Positions 17,033 through 27,164 of a stretch of DNA of 64,000 nt are shown here, one piece after another (positions within the stretch are counted from its first letter, which is position 1; the number at the start of each line of letters is the position of its first letter). The position numbers were made by a program, and so were the translations under genes. Source of the stretch: Glaciecola sp048820975 (GTDB lineage: Bacteria; Pseudomonadota; Gammaproteobacteria; Enterobacterales; Alteromonadaceae); contig NZ_JBMEUF010000002.1 of the NCBI RefSeq assembly GCF_048820975.1, positions 310,001 to 374,000 on the forward strand, given 5' to 3'. Below the pieces are notes generated by a model. The model made no database searches. It saw only the letters and a program-made list of their open reading frames with translations, and was not told the origin of the DNA.

Positions 17033-19867
17033 ATGGATAAGATAGAAGTTCGCGGTGCGCGCACGCACAACTTGAAGAATATTGACATTACCCTACCTCG
17101 CGACAAGCTTGTCGTTATTACCGGATTATCAGGCTCAGGCAAGTCATCACTCGCATTCGATACTTTGTACGCTGAAGGTCAACGACGCTATGTGGAAAGT
17201 TTATCGGCATATGCGCGTCAGTTCTTATCTATGATGGAAAAGCCTGACGTTGACCATATTGAAGGTTTATCGCCCGCTATTTCTATTGAGCAAAAATCAA
17301 CGTCTCATAATCCTCGCTCTACCGTGGGGACTATCACTGAAATTTACGATTACTTGCGTTTATTGTTCGCTCGTGTAGGCACACCTATTTGCCCCGATCA
17401 CAAAGTACCGCTAGACGCGCAAACCGTTAGCCAAATGGTTGATAAAGTACTGAGTTTTGAAGAAGGTACAAAGCTCATGCTACTTGCACCAGTGGTGCAA
17501 GAAAGAAAAGGTGAACACATTAAGACCCTTGAAGGCTTAGCCGCTCAGGGATTTATTCGCGCAAGGATTGACGGCGAAGTGTGTGACTTATCTGATCCAC
17601 CTGAGCTAGATTTACGCAAAAAGCACACCATTGAAGTAGTTGTTGACCGCTTTAAAGTTCGCAGTGATTTACAGCTTCGCCTTGCTGAATCATTTGAAAC
17701 TGCACTTATGCTTTCTTCAGGTACGGCTAAAATTGCTTATATGGATGAAGACCACGAAGAAGTCGTATTCTCAGCCAACTTTGCCTGCCCTCATTGTGGT
17801 TACAGTATTACAGAGTTAGAGCCGCGGATATTTTCGTTTAACAATCCAGCAGGCGCCTGCCCCTCGTGTGACGGTTTAGGCACAAGGCAATTTTTTGACC
17901 CACACCGCGTGATTGGCAATGACGAACTGAGTTTATCTGGCGGCGCTATTCGCGGCTGGGATAAGCGCAGTTACTACTATTATCAAATGTTAAAGTCAGT
18001 ATCTGAGCATTTTAAATTTGACTTAACCATTCCTTTTGCCGAGCTAGATGAAAAAGCCAAAGACATTGTGCTAAATGGTTCTAAAGGCGAATCAATTAAG
18101 TTTAAATACATTAATGAGCGCGGTGACATAATGGAGCGAAAGCATCCATTTGAAGGCATTATTCCCAATATGGAGCGCCGCTACAAAGAAACTGAATCAA
18201 ATACCGTACGCGAAGAGCTAGGTAAGTATATGAGCCATCAGCATTGTTCGGCTTGTGAAGGTTCTAGGCTGCGTTTAGAAGCTAGAAACGTGTTTATTGC
18301 TGAAACGAACTTACCCAAAATCGCGAATATGTCGATAGCCGATGCCTTCCATTTCTTTACTACCCTTGATTTAGCAGGCCAAAAGGCCGCCATTGCTGAC
18401 AAAATCCTAAAAGAAATAATGGATAGGTTGCAGTTCTTGGTGAATGTTGGCTTAAATTACTTATCGCTAGAGCGAAGTGCCGATACACTATCAGGTGGTG
18501 AAGCTCAGCGTATAAGGCTAGCGAGCCAAATTGGTGCCGGCTTAGTGGGCGTTATGTATGTACTTGATGAGCCCTCTATTGGACTTCACCAACGTGATAA
18601 CGAGCGACTACTAAAAACCCTTCGCCATTTACGCGATTTAGGCAATACCGTGATTGTAGTTGAACACGACGAAGACGCCATTCGAGAAGCCGACTACATT
18701 GTAGATATTGGCCCGGGCGCAGGTGTTCACGGCGGCGAAATTATTGCCGAAGGGTCTCTTGAAGATATTATGAGCTCAGAAAACTCATTAACCGGTAAAT
18801 ACTTATCAGGCGTTGAAAAAATTGATATTCCGAAAGTTAGAACCCCCACTACTGACCGCCCCTGGTTAGAGCTAAGTGGAGCCACTGGCAACAACTTAAA
18901 AGATGTTACGCTTAAAATACCCACTGGTTTAATGACCTGCGTAACCGGGGTTTCAGGCTCGGGTAAATCAACCTTAATTAATGATACTTTTTATAAAATT
19001 GCACAGCGCGAGCTCAACAGAGCTACGGTAGGCGAGCCCGCACCACATAAATCTATGACCGGCCTTGAGCACTTAGACAAAGTGGTAGATATTGATCAAA
19101 GCCCAATTGGCAGAACGCCTCGTTCAAACCCAGCTACTTACGCTGGCATATTTACGCCTATTCGAGAAATATTTTCAGGCACGCAAGAAGCGCGTTCACG
19201 CGGTTACAAACCGGGTCGCTTTAGTTTTAACGTTAAGGGTGGACGATGCGAAGCCTGCCAAGGTGATGGCGTAATTAAGGTCGAAATGCACTTTTTACCT
19301 GATGTTTATGTGCCTTGCGATGTTTGTCATGGCAAGCGTTATAATCGTGAAACCTTGGAAATTCGTTTTAAAGACAAAAACATACACGAAGTGCTTAATA
19401 TGACGGTTGAAGATGCTCGCGCATTTTTCGATGCTATCCCCGCCATATCACGTAAACTGCAAACACTAATGGACGTGGGCTTGTCTTACATCCGATTAGG
19501 GCAATCAGCCACTACCTTATCTGGTGGTGAAGCGCAGCGCGTAAAGCTGGCTAAAGAACTCTCAAAACGTGACACTGGCCAAACCCTGTATATACTTGAT
19601 GAGCCTACAACAGGTTTGCATTTCCATGACATTAAACAGTTGTTGCAGGTGCTTCATAGGTTAAGAGACCATGGCAACACCGTGGTAGTTATTGAGCACA
19701 ACCTAGACGTAGTGAAAACCGCTGATTGGGTAGTTGATTTAGGCCCTGAGGGTGGTTCAGGCGGCGGCCAAATTATAGCTGAAGGCACACCTGAAGACGT
19801 AAGCGTAGAAAAACGTTCACATACGGGCAGCTTTTTAGCGCCTATGTTAGGCATAAAAAGGAAGTAA
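17033..19867 (+). CDS. uvrA: Excinuclease ABC subunit A
   Basis: This is the 944-aa damage-recognition ATPase of nucleotide excision repair. Two ABC modules are seen: Walker A G-L-S-G-S-G-K-S-S and G-V-S-G-S-G-K-S-T, and signatures L-S-G-G-E-A-Q-R twice. Two zinc modules C-P-H-C...C-P-S-C and C-E-A-C...C-D-V-C complete the family plan. Full length is normal (E. coli about 940). Upstream only a half-matching LexA box is seen (CTGT at 16986), so SOS control is not shown. Confidence 0.97.
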   Translation: MDKIEVRGARTHNLKNIDITLPRDKLVVITGLSGSGKSSLAFDTLYAEGQRRYVESLSAYARQFLSMMEKPDVDHIEGLSPAISIEQKSTSHNPRSTVGTITEIYDYLRLLFARVGTPICPDHKVPLDAQTVSQMVDKVLSFEEGTKLMLLAPVVQERKGEHIKTLEGLAAQGFIRARIDGEVCDLSDPPELDLRKKHTIEVVVDRFKVRSDLQLRLAESFETALMLSSGTAKIAYMDEDHEEVVFSANFACPHCGYSITELEPRIFSFNNPAGACPSCDGLGTRQFFDPHRVIGNDELSLSGGAIRGWDKRSYYYYQMLKSVSEHFKFDLTIPFAELDEKAKDIVLNGSKGESIKFKYINERGDIMERKHPFEGIIPNMERRYKETESNTVREELGKYMSHQHCSACEGSRLRLEARNVFIAETNLPKIANMSIADAFHFFTTLDLAGQKAAIADKILKEIMDRLQFLVNVGLNYLSLERSADTLSGGEAQRIRLASQIGAGLVGVMYVLDEPSIGLHQRDNERLLKTLRHLRDLGNTVIVVEHDEDAIREADYIVDIGPGAGVHGGEIIAEGSLEDIMSSENSLTGKYLSGVEKIDIPKVRTPTTDRPWLELSGATGNNLKDVTLKIPTGLMTCVTGVSGSGKSTLINDTFYKIAQRELNRATVGEPAPHKSMTGLEHLDKVVDIDQSPIGRTPRSNPATYAGIFTPIREIFSGTQEARSRGYKPGRFSFNVKGGRCEACQGDGVIKVEMHFLPDVYVPCDVCHGKRYNRETLEIRFKDKNIHEVLNMTVEDARAFFDAIPAISRKLQTLMDVGLSYIRLGQSATTLSGGEAQRVKLAKELSKRDTGQTLYILDEPTTGLHFHDIKQLLQVLHRLRDHGNTVVVIEHNLDVVKTADWVVDLGPEGGSGGGQIIAEGTPEDVSVEKRSHTGSFLAPMLGIKRK

Positions 19868-19868
19868 G

Positions 19869-20273
19869 ATGTTTACTGAAACCTTCGCGGTTAGGTTTTA
19901 CGAAACCGATGCGCTGCAACATGTAAGTAATACGGCACTTGCTGGTTGGTTTGAGGCGGGGCGGCAACCCATTTTTAAAATGTTTGTGCCTGATATGAAC
20001 TTAGACAATTGGCCACTCATTATTGCCAGCTATAAAATTGATTTTCTTGCTCAAATTTATTTGCAACACGAAGTCACTATAAAAACGTGGGTCAAAAGAG
20101 TCGGTAACAGCTCTTTTGAACTTCACCAAGAGTGCTGGCAGCAAGAACAGGTTAAATCAAGGGGTGTCACCACAATGGTACACTTTGATTATGCCAGTGA
20201 GCGCTCAGTGGCTATTCCTGAACACATTAAAGAAGCGTTAGGTAAACACTTGTTAGATACCTCAAGTATGTAA
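19869..20273 (+). CDS. Acyl-CoA thioesterase, 4HBT hotdog family
   Basis: This 134-aa hotdog-fold protein has the 4HBT active-site pattern Y-E-T-D-A-L-Q-H-V-S-N, with the probable catalytic Asp14 and His18. It would hydrolyse an acyl-CoA in the cytoplasm; the acyl chain is unknown. Its start follows the uvrA stop by a few bases, so it may be translated from the uvrA transcript. A short YbgC-like enzyme is the nearest description. Confidence 0.8.
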   Translation: MFTETFAVRFYETDALQHVSNTALAGWFEAGRQPIFKMFVPDMNLDNWPLIIASYKIDFLAQIYLQHEVTIKTWVKRVGNSSFELHQECWQQEQVKSRGVTTMVHFDYASERSVAIPEHIKEALGKHLLDTSSM

Positions 20274-20308
20274 CACAAGGCAGCAAGGCCATCTAAAGGG
20301 AGATTTTG

Positions 20309-21013
20309 ATGTCGGTCACTACTACGCAATTTATTAGAGTTGTTGAAAAAGCCCTCTCGCCTGAGTTGTGCAGCCGTATCATCAATATATTCGATAATAG
20401 TGAACACACTGTGGCCGGTAAAACCGGCGGCGGTGTAGATGAGTCAAAGAAGCGTAGCCTTGATGTTTCAATTCATCGAAACGCCGAATTCAAACCTATT
20501 CTTAATGAAGTTAGCCAAGTAAGTGCCGCGCATATTATCAGTTATTTTAGTGAGTTCTTCTTTGCCTTAATTGGCCCCATTGGCTTAACGGTGAAACACC
20601 CCACTACGGGGCAGGCAACAAAATTAAATGCCAATAACTTTAACGAAGTAGGCTTACCGCAAATTGCATCTTTAGTTGACCATATATTTCAGTTGGGCGA
20701 AATAAATGCCCAAAAGTACGAACGCAATAGTGGTGGCTACCCTTATTGGCACTCAGAAATATATCCGCAAAGAAATAGCATTGAAGCGCTTCATAGAAAC
20801 CTCTTATTCATGTTTTATTTAAACGATGTAGAAGAAGGTGGTGAAACTGAGTTTGTTTATCAAAACGTAAAAATACAGCCCAAGGCTGGTACTATGGTAA
20901 TTGCCCCTGCAGGTTTTACGCATACACACCGTGGCAATGTACCTAAATCAGATAATAAATATATCCTAACCTCGTGGGTCTTGTTTAACCCGGGGCAGAA
21001 CATTTTTACCTAA
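20309..21013 (+). CDS. 2-oxoglutarate/Fe(II) oxygenase, prolyl-4-hydroxylase-like
   Basis: This 234-aa protein has the double-stranded beta-helix dioxygenase signature: Y-W-H-S-E-I (H-x-E iron ligands in place of the usual H-x-D), G-G-E-T-E-F in the core, and G-F-T-H-T-H-R-G-N for the distal His and nearby basic residue. It probably hydroxylates a protein or small molecule; substrate unknown. ATG 20309 has AAAGGGA at good spacing, preferred to TTG 20306. Confidence 0.78.
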   Translation: MSVTTTQFIRVVEKALSPELCSRIINIFDNSEHTVAGKTGGGVDESKKRSLDVSIHRNAEFKPILNEVSQVSAAHIISYFSEFFFALIGPIGLTVKHPTTGQATKLNANNFNEVGLPQIASLVDHIFQLGEINAQKYERNSGGYPYWHSEIYPQRNSIEALHRNLLFMFYLNDVEEGGETEFVYQNVKIQPKAGTMVIAPAGFTHTHRGNVPKSDNKYILTSWVLFNPGQNIFT

Positions 21014-21161
21014 AGGAAATGTTGTAGCTATGGTAAGTGAGTACTAAAGATGGGTGGTATAACAAAAAGTATGAACGGTTTGGAAAGCTTGGAAAGTATT
21101 AAAAGAATGGAAAATTAAAAAGCCTAGCAGCGAGTTAGCTCGTTGCTAGGCTATAGATGCA

Positions 21162-22781
21162 TTAGTATTTAAACTGTTGCATGATTCTGTTGAAGTCTTC
21201 AGATAACTGTTCTAGTTCAGTACTTACCGAGCTAAGTTTCTCTGAACTTGATGCCGTATCTTCGGTTCGAGCGTTAATGTCGTCAACGTTGCTACTAATA
21301 GACTGCGCCACTGATTGCTGCTCACCGGTAGATTTTGCGATTTGATCGTTCATCGCAGTAATTCGGCTAATAGTTTCAGTAATAGCACCTAAACTACCAC
21401 CGGCTTTGTTCGCTTCATCAACACTTAAGGATGCTTGTTCAGTACCTTTAGCCATAACGGTTACCGCAGTACGTGCTGCATTTTGCAGTTGTTCAATAGT
21501 CGCTTGAATCTCTTCTGTAGACTGCTGCGTACGAGATGCCAAGGTTCTTACTTCATCAGCAACAACAGCGAAGCCTCGGCCTTGCTCACCGGCACGCGCC
21601 GCTTCAATAGCCGCGTTTAATGCAAGTAAGTTAGTTTGCTCAGCAATGCCCTTAATTACATCAAGTACCACGCCTACTTGGTTAGAGTCTTCTTCAAGTT
21701 TCTTAATCACTACCGCAGTTTCATCAACGCGTGAAGCTAATTCTTGAATACTATGAACGGTTTGATTCACTACTTTTTGGCCGTCATCCGCGGCGCCTGA
21801 TGCCTCGGTTGCTGCCGTTGCCGCTTCAGATGCACTTTGTGCCACTGCATTTACACTTGAAGTCATGTTATCAACAGCGGCCTTAGCATCAGCAGCTGAT
21901 AACTGCTGCGCACTTATAGTAGAACGGGCATTTGTAGTTACATCATTTAAGTTTTCTGCAAGGGCAGCCAAAGGCTTACTTGAGTTACCTATATCAGTCA
22001 CCACTCGCTGTAATTTATCAACAAATTGGTTGAACCAATATACTAAGTCGCCTATTTCGTCTTTATTGCCCGTTTCTAAGCGCTTGGTTAAGTCACCATC
22101 TTTTTGCGCTATGTCACGTAGTGAATTAACCACATCAACAATTGAATTTCTAAGATTACTTACAATTGGTACCGCTGCTGAAAGCAGTAAAACTGTAGTC
22201 ACAATACCCATCACAATACCTAGCCAACTTAGATTTTGTGCGCGCTCATTTGCATCTTCAATAGCTGCTTCAAATAAGGCCAGCTGGTCATTATTGAAGG
22301 CTTCAAGATTGGTAGTAGAGTTATCAAACGCGGCATTCATTTGATTAGTCAGGTCGGCCAATTTCGAAAAATCAGCTGTGTTATTAACCATTGATAAACT
22401 TACGTCGTAGGCTACTTCAAAATATTCTGAGAATGATTGAGTAATAGGCTGAATTTGTTTAGATAGAGTGTCATCTAAATTGGCAATTACACCTAAGTTA
22501 TCAAATGCTATTTCAGATTGCGCTTTAGCATTGGTTAAGGCTTCTTCGTCACCGGTGGTAACCGCAGCACTTAAGCTGGCACTTGTATTCTCAATGGCCA
22601 CTAGCGCATTTTTAGAAGCTAAAACCGCAGGGAATTGAATTTTTCGTGCATTATCTAATAGCTCAACGTTCGTTCCTGCAGTATTTGCCGTAATTGCAAC
22701 ATAAATAATAAAATTAGCAATACCTATAATGGGTATCAGAAATAGCTTCTGAGCTATCGATAATCTTCCTAAAAAATTCAT
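21162..22781 (-). CDS. Methyl-accepting chemotaxis protein
   Basis: This 539-aa transducer has TM1 (about 12-33), a four-helix periplasmic ligand domain (34-184), TM2 (about 185-208), HAMP (about 209-262) and the cytoplasmic signalling coil. The highly conserved hairpin I-A-E-Q-T-N-L-L-A-L-N-A-A-I-E-A-A-R-A-G is followed by G-F-A-V-V-A-D-E-V-R. It would pass ligand binding to CheA/CheW. Ligand unknown; no other chemotaxis genes are adjacent. Confidence 0.95.
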   Translation of the reverse strand: MNFLGRLSIAQKLFLIPIIGIANFIIYVAITANTAGTNVELLDNARKIQFPAVLASKNALVAIENTSASLSAAVTTGDEEALTNAKAQSEIAFDNLGVIANLDDTLSKQIQPITQSFSEYFEVAYDVSLSMVNNTADFSKLADLTNQMNAAFDNSTTNLEAFNNDQLALFEAAIEDANERAQNLSWLGIVMGIVTTVLLLSAAVPIVSNLRNSIVDVVNSLRDIAQKDGDLTKRLETGNKDEIGDLVYWFNQFVDKLQRVVTDIGNSSKPLAALAENLNDVTTNARSTISAQQLSAADAKAAVDNMTSSVNAVAQSASEAATAATEASGAADDGQKVVNQTVHSIQELASRVDETAVVIKKLEEDSNQVGVVLDVIKGIAEQTNLLALNAAIEAARAGEQGRGFAVVADEVRTLASRTQQSTEEIQATIEQLQNAARTAVTVMAKGTEQASLSVDEANKAGGSLGAITETISRITAMNDQIAKSTGEQQSVAQSISSNVDDINARTEDTASSSEKLSSVSTELEQLSEDFNRIMQQFKY

Positions 22782-22828
22782 AATCCACCTAGCGTTTGGT
22801 ATGTAGCACCTAGTTTGTAAAAAAGGTT

Positions 22829-23338
22829 CTAGCCGTCAAATGCACTCACTTCAATGCCTTGCAAGCTATAACCCACTGATGCAATATCACCTTCCCACCG
22901 CTGAGTTGTTAGTGTTCCGGTAATCCATACTGCATCGTATAAATTGTTTATCGGCACACCTTCAGAAAATCTTACATATACTATTTGATTTGATGGTGGT
23001 GGTGGAACATGTACACAAGCGCCAAAGTATGGGACTAACAAAAACTCGGTGATTTCATCGGTGTCTCCTTCCAAAGGAACTACGAAGCCAGGGATTTTAA
23101 CTAATTGATTATTATAGCTTTCTACAAGCGGCGCATTGGGTGCCACTTGGGCCATGCTGCCAGTATGCTCCATTGAAACAGGTGGCATCGTATAATCTTT
23201 AGGTATCAAATCCTCCCAATAAATTTCTTTTGCAGGTGCCGCATTTATAGACAATGCGAACAAAAGGGCAAGGTGGAAAGTAAATATTTTTAATAGCGTT
23301 ACGCAAGCTTGGTTTAAGCTGTTTTTTAGAATTATCAT
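22829..23338 (-). CDS. Secreted DUF3299 protein
   Basis: This 169-aa protein has a signal peptide (about residues 1-33, ending N-A-A-P-A) and a domain like DUF3299 (Y-W-E-D-L-I-P near its start, then G-F-V-V-P-L-E, and C-V-H-V-P-P-P-P in the middle). Function is unknown; such proteins are periplasmic. The ATG at 23338 has a GGAAC ribosome site; the longer frame from 23371 would start inside the ppa terminator and is unlikely. Confidence 0.75.
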   Translation of the reverse strand: MIILKNSLNQACVTLLKIFTFHLALLFALSINAAPAKEIYWEDLIPKDYTMPPVSMEHTGSMAQVAPNAPLVESYNNQLVKIPGFVVPLEGDTDEITEFLLVPYFGACVHVPPPPSNQIVYVRFSEGVPINNLYDAVWITGTLTTQRWEGDIASVGYSLQGIEVSAFDG

Positions 23339-23354
23339 TCTTGTTCCTGTTGTT

Positions 23355-23382
23355 AAAAAAAAAGTCCGCATATGCGGACTTT
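23355..23382 (-). terminator. Terminator of ppa
   Basis: A perfect 22-nt palindrome (AAAGTCCGCA/TATGCGGACTTT, 23361-23382) is followed on the minus strand by a run of Ts. It lies about 36 bp after the ppa stop and just upstream of the DUF3299 start. Confidence 0.88.
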
Positions 23383-23417
23383 AACGTTATTTCACTGAGA
23401 GCTTCAATAGTGCATAA

Positions 23418-23954
23418 CTATTTTGCATTGTTCTCATAGCGCTGCGCACTTGCAACAATTTCGGCTTTAGCGGCTTCTTTGTCAGCCCAACCGTCAATCT
23501 TAACCCATTTACCTTTCTCTAAATCTTTATAATGAGAGAAGAAATGTTCTACTTGGTTTTTAGTTAAGGCTGGTACGTCTTCAATATCTTGAACGTCAGA
23601 GTAAATTGGAGATAGCTTATCAACCGGCACAGCAATCACTTTTGCGTCTATGCCCGATTCATCAGTCATGTTTAATACGCCAACTGGACGCACTTTTATA
23701 ACTGAGCCAGCAATAAGAGGGTGTGGCGTCATAACTAATACGTCTACCGCATCACCGTCATCAGAAAGTGTGTTGTTAACGTAACCATAGTTTAAAGGGT
23801 ACTGCATGCAGGTGCCCATGAAACGGTCAACAAAAAGTGCGCCAGTATCTTTATCTACTTCATACTTTATAGGCGAAGAATATGCAGGAATTTCAATAAT
23901 CACATAAACTTCATCTGGCAAATTTTCACCCGCAGGCACATTATTTAAACTCAT
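23418..23954 (-). CDS. ppa: Inorganic pyrophosphatase
   Basis: This family I soluble pyrophosphatase (178 aa) hydrolyses PPi to phosphate and pulls biosynthetic reactions. Active-site features are seen: K-Y-E near residue 30, D-R-F (about 43), and the signature D-G-D-A-V-D-V-L-V with clustered metal-binding Asp residues. It lies after fbp in the same direction with 67 bp between, which suggests a shared transcript or its own weak promoter. Confidence 0.97.
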   Translation of the reverse strand: MSLNNVPAGENLPDEVYVIIEIPAYSSPIKYEVDKDTGALFVDRFMGTCMQYPLNYGYVNNTLSDDGDAVDVLVMTPHPLIAGSVIKVRPVGVLNMTDESGIDAKVIAVPVDKLSPIYSDVQDIEDVPALTKNQVEHFFSHYKDLEKGKWVKIDGWADKEAAKAEIVASAQRYENNAK

Positions 23955-24021
23955 TAACTTTTCCTTTTCGTAAATTTTAACTGGGTAGTAAGGCCTAGGC
24001 TACAAGCTAAGCCTTACTTAA

Positions 24022-24990
24022 TTATTTGTAGTAACTTAAGCAAGTTTCAACTTCTTCTTTAGAGCCTATTATAGTAGGTACTCTTTGGTGAATTTCAGTT
24101 GGCATAACTTCCATAATACGGCCTTCACCTGTATCAGCTAGCCCACCCGCTTGTTCAACCAAAAATGCCATTGGATTAGCCTCATATAGTAAGCGCAATT
24201 TACCTGGTTTCTCAGGATTGCGGTTATCAAACGGATACATAAAAATACCGCCACGGCAAAGTACACGATGTATATCACCCACCATTGCAGCTACCCAACG
24301 CATGTTGAAATCTTTTTCGCGTGGGCCATCAGCGCCTAAAATTAGGTCAGCTACGTAACGTTGCATAGGGTCTTCCCAATGGCGTTGATTCGATGCGTTA
24401 ATCGAAAATTCACTTGTTTGAGTAGGTAGTTCGATATTAGGTTTAGTAAGCAGGAAACCGCCGTGGGTTTTATCTAAGGTGTAAATGTGCGTGCCTTTAC
24501 CCGTGGTCATCGCTAACATGGTAGATGGTCCGTAAAGCACATATCCTGCAGCAACACTTTGCGTTCCTGGTTGTAAAAATGCAGATGGATCATCAGCTTC
24601 CATCCATTGGGGTGCATGAGTAATCGAGAAAATAGTACCAATCAAGCTATTGATTTCTGTGTTAGATGAGCCATCTAGTGGGTCAAAACTTACCAGGTAG
24701 TTGCCATCAGGTGAACAAGGAACAACATCTTCTTCCTCTTCACTACTAATTGCTTTTACATAGCCTGATTCTCTTAAGGTATCTTTTAGGATTTGATTAG
24801 AAATAACATCTAATTTTTTTTGTGTTTCACCCTGAACGTTTTCACTCAAAGTTGAACCCAATACACCAGCTAATGCGCCCTGACTAACGCGAAAGGAAAT
24901 TTCCTTACATGCGGCGAGCAACGTTCTGATTAATAAAATAAGCTCTAATGGTGCACCATCTTGTTGTAACTGTGAATTAAGACGTTTCAT
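24022..24990 (-). CDS. fbp: Fructose-1,6-bisphosphatase class I
   Basis: This 322-aa gluconeogenic enzyme removes the 1-phosphate of fructose-1,6-bisphosphate. The metal-binding signature F-D-P-L-D-G-S-S-N-T (about residues 104-113), E-E-E-D-V-V before it, and the C-terminal substrate loop around G-K-L-R-L-L-Y-E-A-N-P-M-A are present. Its presence fits growth on uronates, where hexose phosphates must be made from C3 units. It is divergent from mpl. Confidence 0.96.
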   Translation of the reverse strand: MKRLNSQLQQDGAPLELILLIRTLLAACKEISFRVSQGALAGVLGSTLSENVQGETQKKLDVISNQILKDTLRESGYVKAISSEEEEDVVPCSPDGNYLVSFDPLDGSSNTEINSLIGTIFSITHAPQWMEADDPSAFLQPGTQSVAAGYVLYGPSTMLAMTTGKGTHIYTLDKTHGGFLLTKPNIELPTQTSEFSINASNQRHWEDPMQRYVADLILGADGPREKDFNMRWVAAMVGDIHRVLCRGGIFMYPFDNRNPEKPGKLRLLYEANPMAFLVEQAGGLADTGEGRIMEVMPTEIHQRVPTIIGSKEEVETCLSYYK

Positions 24991-25176
24991 TTACTTTCCG
25001 TTCCTTGTGTGTGGACTAACGAGGTTATAGTAACTGTTTTTCTCTAAAGACTTAAATCAACCTTTAGTCTATTCATTACTATAGTGTAACTGGGTTAGCG
25101 TCGGATTAAAAACAGTTTTCGGCTTGAACTACTCATCTGTTACACTCTTGTTATCTGTTTTACAAAGAATTTCACT

Positions 25177-26544
25177 ATGCACGTACATATTTTAGGAATT
25201 TGTGGCACCTTTATGGGTGGCATTGCAGCCATTGCAAAATCCTTAGGTCACAAAGTTACCGGCTCTGATAAAAACGTTTACCCGCCTATGAGCACCCAAC
25301 TAGAGCAATTGGGTATCGAATTAACACAAGGTGACGATGAAAGCCAATTTGAACCCTCTCCCGACATTGTTATTATTGGCAATGCTATGTCACGCGGAAA
25401 CCCTGGCGTTGAATTTGTTCTAAATAGAAACTTACCTTACACAAGCGGCCCGCAATGGTTGTTAGATAATTTACTCAAAGATAAATGGGTATTGGCGGTA
25501 GCTGGTACCCACGGTAAAACCTCAACCAGTAGTATGCTGGCTTGGATTGCAGAAGATTGCGGCTTGCAGCCTGGCTTTTTGATTGGTGGCGTACCTGAAA
25601 ACTTTGGGATTTCAGCCCGCTTGAGTGACTCGCCTTTTTTCATAATAGAAGCCGATGAATACGACAGCGCATTCTTTGATAAGCGCTCAAAATTTGTGCA
25701 TTACCGCCCCAGAACGGTAGTGCTAAACAACCTTGAATTTGATCATGCTGATATTTTTGAAAATTTAGCCGCTATTCAAAAACAATTTCACCACTTAATC
25801 CGAACCGTACCGGCAAATGGGCTCGTATTAGCGCCATCAAATAACACTAATCTTAAACAAGTATTAGATATGGGCTGCTGGAGTGAAACCGCCTTAGCAG
25901 GTACCGCCCAAAATGCGTTGTGGTCAGCAGTCAAAGTCAATAATGACTACAGCGAATTTGAGATTTACCATAAACAGCGCCTATATGGCAAAGTTACATG
26001 GGATCTTATAGGCGAGCACAATATGGACAACGCCTTGATGGCAATCGCGGCAGCCCACCATGCTGGCGTGAAAATTCAAGATGCTATAAATGCACTTGCC
26101 ACATTTAAAAATGTAAAGCGGCGCATGGAAATTAAAGGCACCGTAAATGGCATCACTATTTATGACGATTTTGCGCATCACCCCACAGCTATAGCAACCA
26201 CGCTTGATGGCTTGCGAAACCGCGTTGGCGAGCAAAGAATTATTGCTATTATTGAACCTCGCTCGCACACAATGCGTATGGGTATTCACAAAGATGAATT
26301 AGCAAAAGCGTGGATAAAAGCCGATTTAGTGCATGTTATGCAACCTGCTGGGCTATCGTGGTCGTTAAATGAGGTGGTTAGTAATAGCCAAACACCGGTG
26401 ATCATACACAACAAGGTAGATAACATAGTGAAAGCAGTGGCGCAGGAAGCTAAGCCAAATGATCACGTATTAGTGATGAGTAATGGCGGCTTTGATGGCA
26501 TTCACAATAAGCTAATATCTGCGCTTGGAGAAATGAATGAGTAA
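25177..26544 (+). CDS. mpl: UDP-MurNAc-tripeptide ligase (murein recycling)
   Basis: This 455-aa Mur-ligase-family enzyme joins recycled L-Ala-gamma-D-Glu-meso-DAP to UDP-MurNAc. Three domains are visible: N-terminal G-I-C-G-T-F-M-G-G (UDP binding), central P-loop A-G-T-H-G-K-T-S-T, and C-terminal D-D-F-A-H-H-P-T-A typical of Mpl/MurC. It ends 8 bp inside the next gene, ubiX. Confidence 0.95.
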   Translation: MHVHILGICGTFMGGIAAIAKSLGHKVTGSDKNVYPPMSTQLEQLGIELTQGDDESQFEPSPDIVIIGNAMSRGNPGVEFVLNRNLPYTSGPQWLLDNLLKDKWVLAVAGTHGKTSTSSMLAWIAEDCGLQPGFLIGGVPENFGISARLSDSPFFIIEADEYDSAFFDKRSKFVHYRPRTVVLNNLEFDHADIFENLAAIQKQFHHLIRTVPANGLVLAPSNNTNLKQVLDMGCWSETALAGTAQNALWSAVKVNNDYSEFEIYHKQRLYGKVTWDLIGEHNMDNALMAIAAAHHAGVKIQDAINALATFKNVKRRMEIKGTVNGITIYDDFAHHPTAIATTLDGLRNRVGEQRIIAIIEPRSHTMRMGIHKDELAKAWIKADLVHVMQPAGLSWSLNEVVSNSQTPVIIHNKVDNIVKAVAQEAKPNDHVLVMSNGGFDGIHNKLISALGEMNE

Positions 26545-27151
26545 TGCAATCACCCTAGCGGTTACAGGCGCGTCTGGCGCACCTTATGCGTTGGCGCTTT
26601 TAAAGCAGCTAGTTTTGGCTGATTATAAGGTACACCTTCTTATGTCATCGGCGGCTAGAGTGGTGTTTGCCACAGAAGAAGATCTTAAAATACCGGCCAA
26701 GCCAGAAGGCGCAACGCAGTTTTTTACTGAATTAATGCAAGCTCGCGAAGGCCAAATTCGCGTATACGGAAAAGAAGAATGGTTCTCAGTAGTGGCTTCG
26801 GGTTCTTCATCACCCAAACAAATGGTAGTTTGCCCCTGTTCTACCGGCACATTATCAGCCATTGCAAGCGGCGCTTCTGACAACCTAATTGAGCGAGCCG
26901 CTGACGTAGTCATTAAAGAGCGTGGGCAACTAATTTTGCTACCCCGTGAAATGCCATTTTCTAGCATCCATCTTGAAAACATGCTAAAACTTTCAAACAT
27001 TGGCGTTACTATTATGCCTGCGGCACCGGGTTTTTATCATCAGCCTAAAACCATTGAAGATTTAGTCAACTTTGTGGTGGCTAGGATCTTAAATCACTTA
27101 AACATTGAACAACAATTAGTTACCCCTTGGGGCTACGAAAAACCTAATTAA
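26537..27151 (+). CDS. ubiX: Flavin prenyltransferase UbiX
   Basis: This 204-aa enzyme prenylates FMN to make the cofactor of the decarboxylase UbiD in ubiquinone synthesis. Family marks are V-T-G-A-S-G-A-P-Y-A (FMN phosphate loop), V-V-C-P-C-S-T-G-T-L and M-P-A-A-P-G-F-Y. The ATG lies before the mpl stop (8-bp overlap), so the two are coupled. Confidence 0.94.
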   Translation: MSNAITLAVTGASGAPYALALLKQLVLADYKVHLLMSSAARVVFATEEDLKIPAKPEGATQFFTELMQAREGQIRVYGKEEWFSVVASGSSSPKQMVVCPCSTGTLSAIASGASDNLIERAADVVIKERGQLILLPREMPFSSIHLENMLKLSNIGVTIMPAAPGFYHQPKTIEDLVNFVVARILNHLNIEQQLVTPWGYEKPN

Positions 27152-27164
27152 CAACGGACGTAAA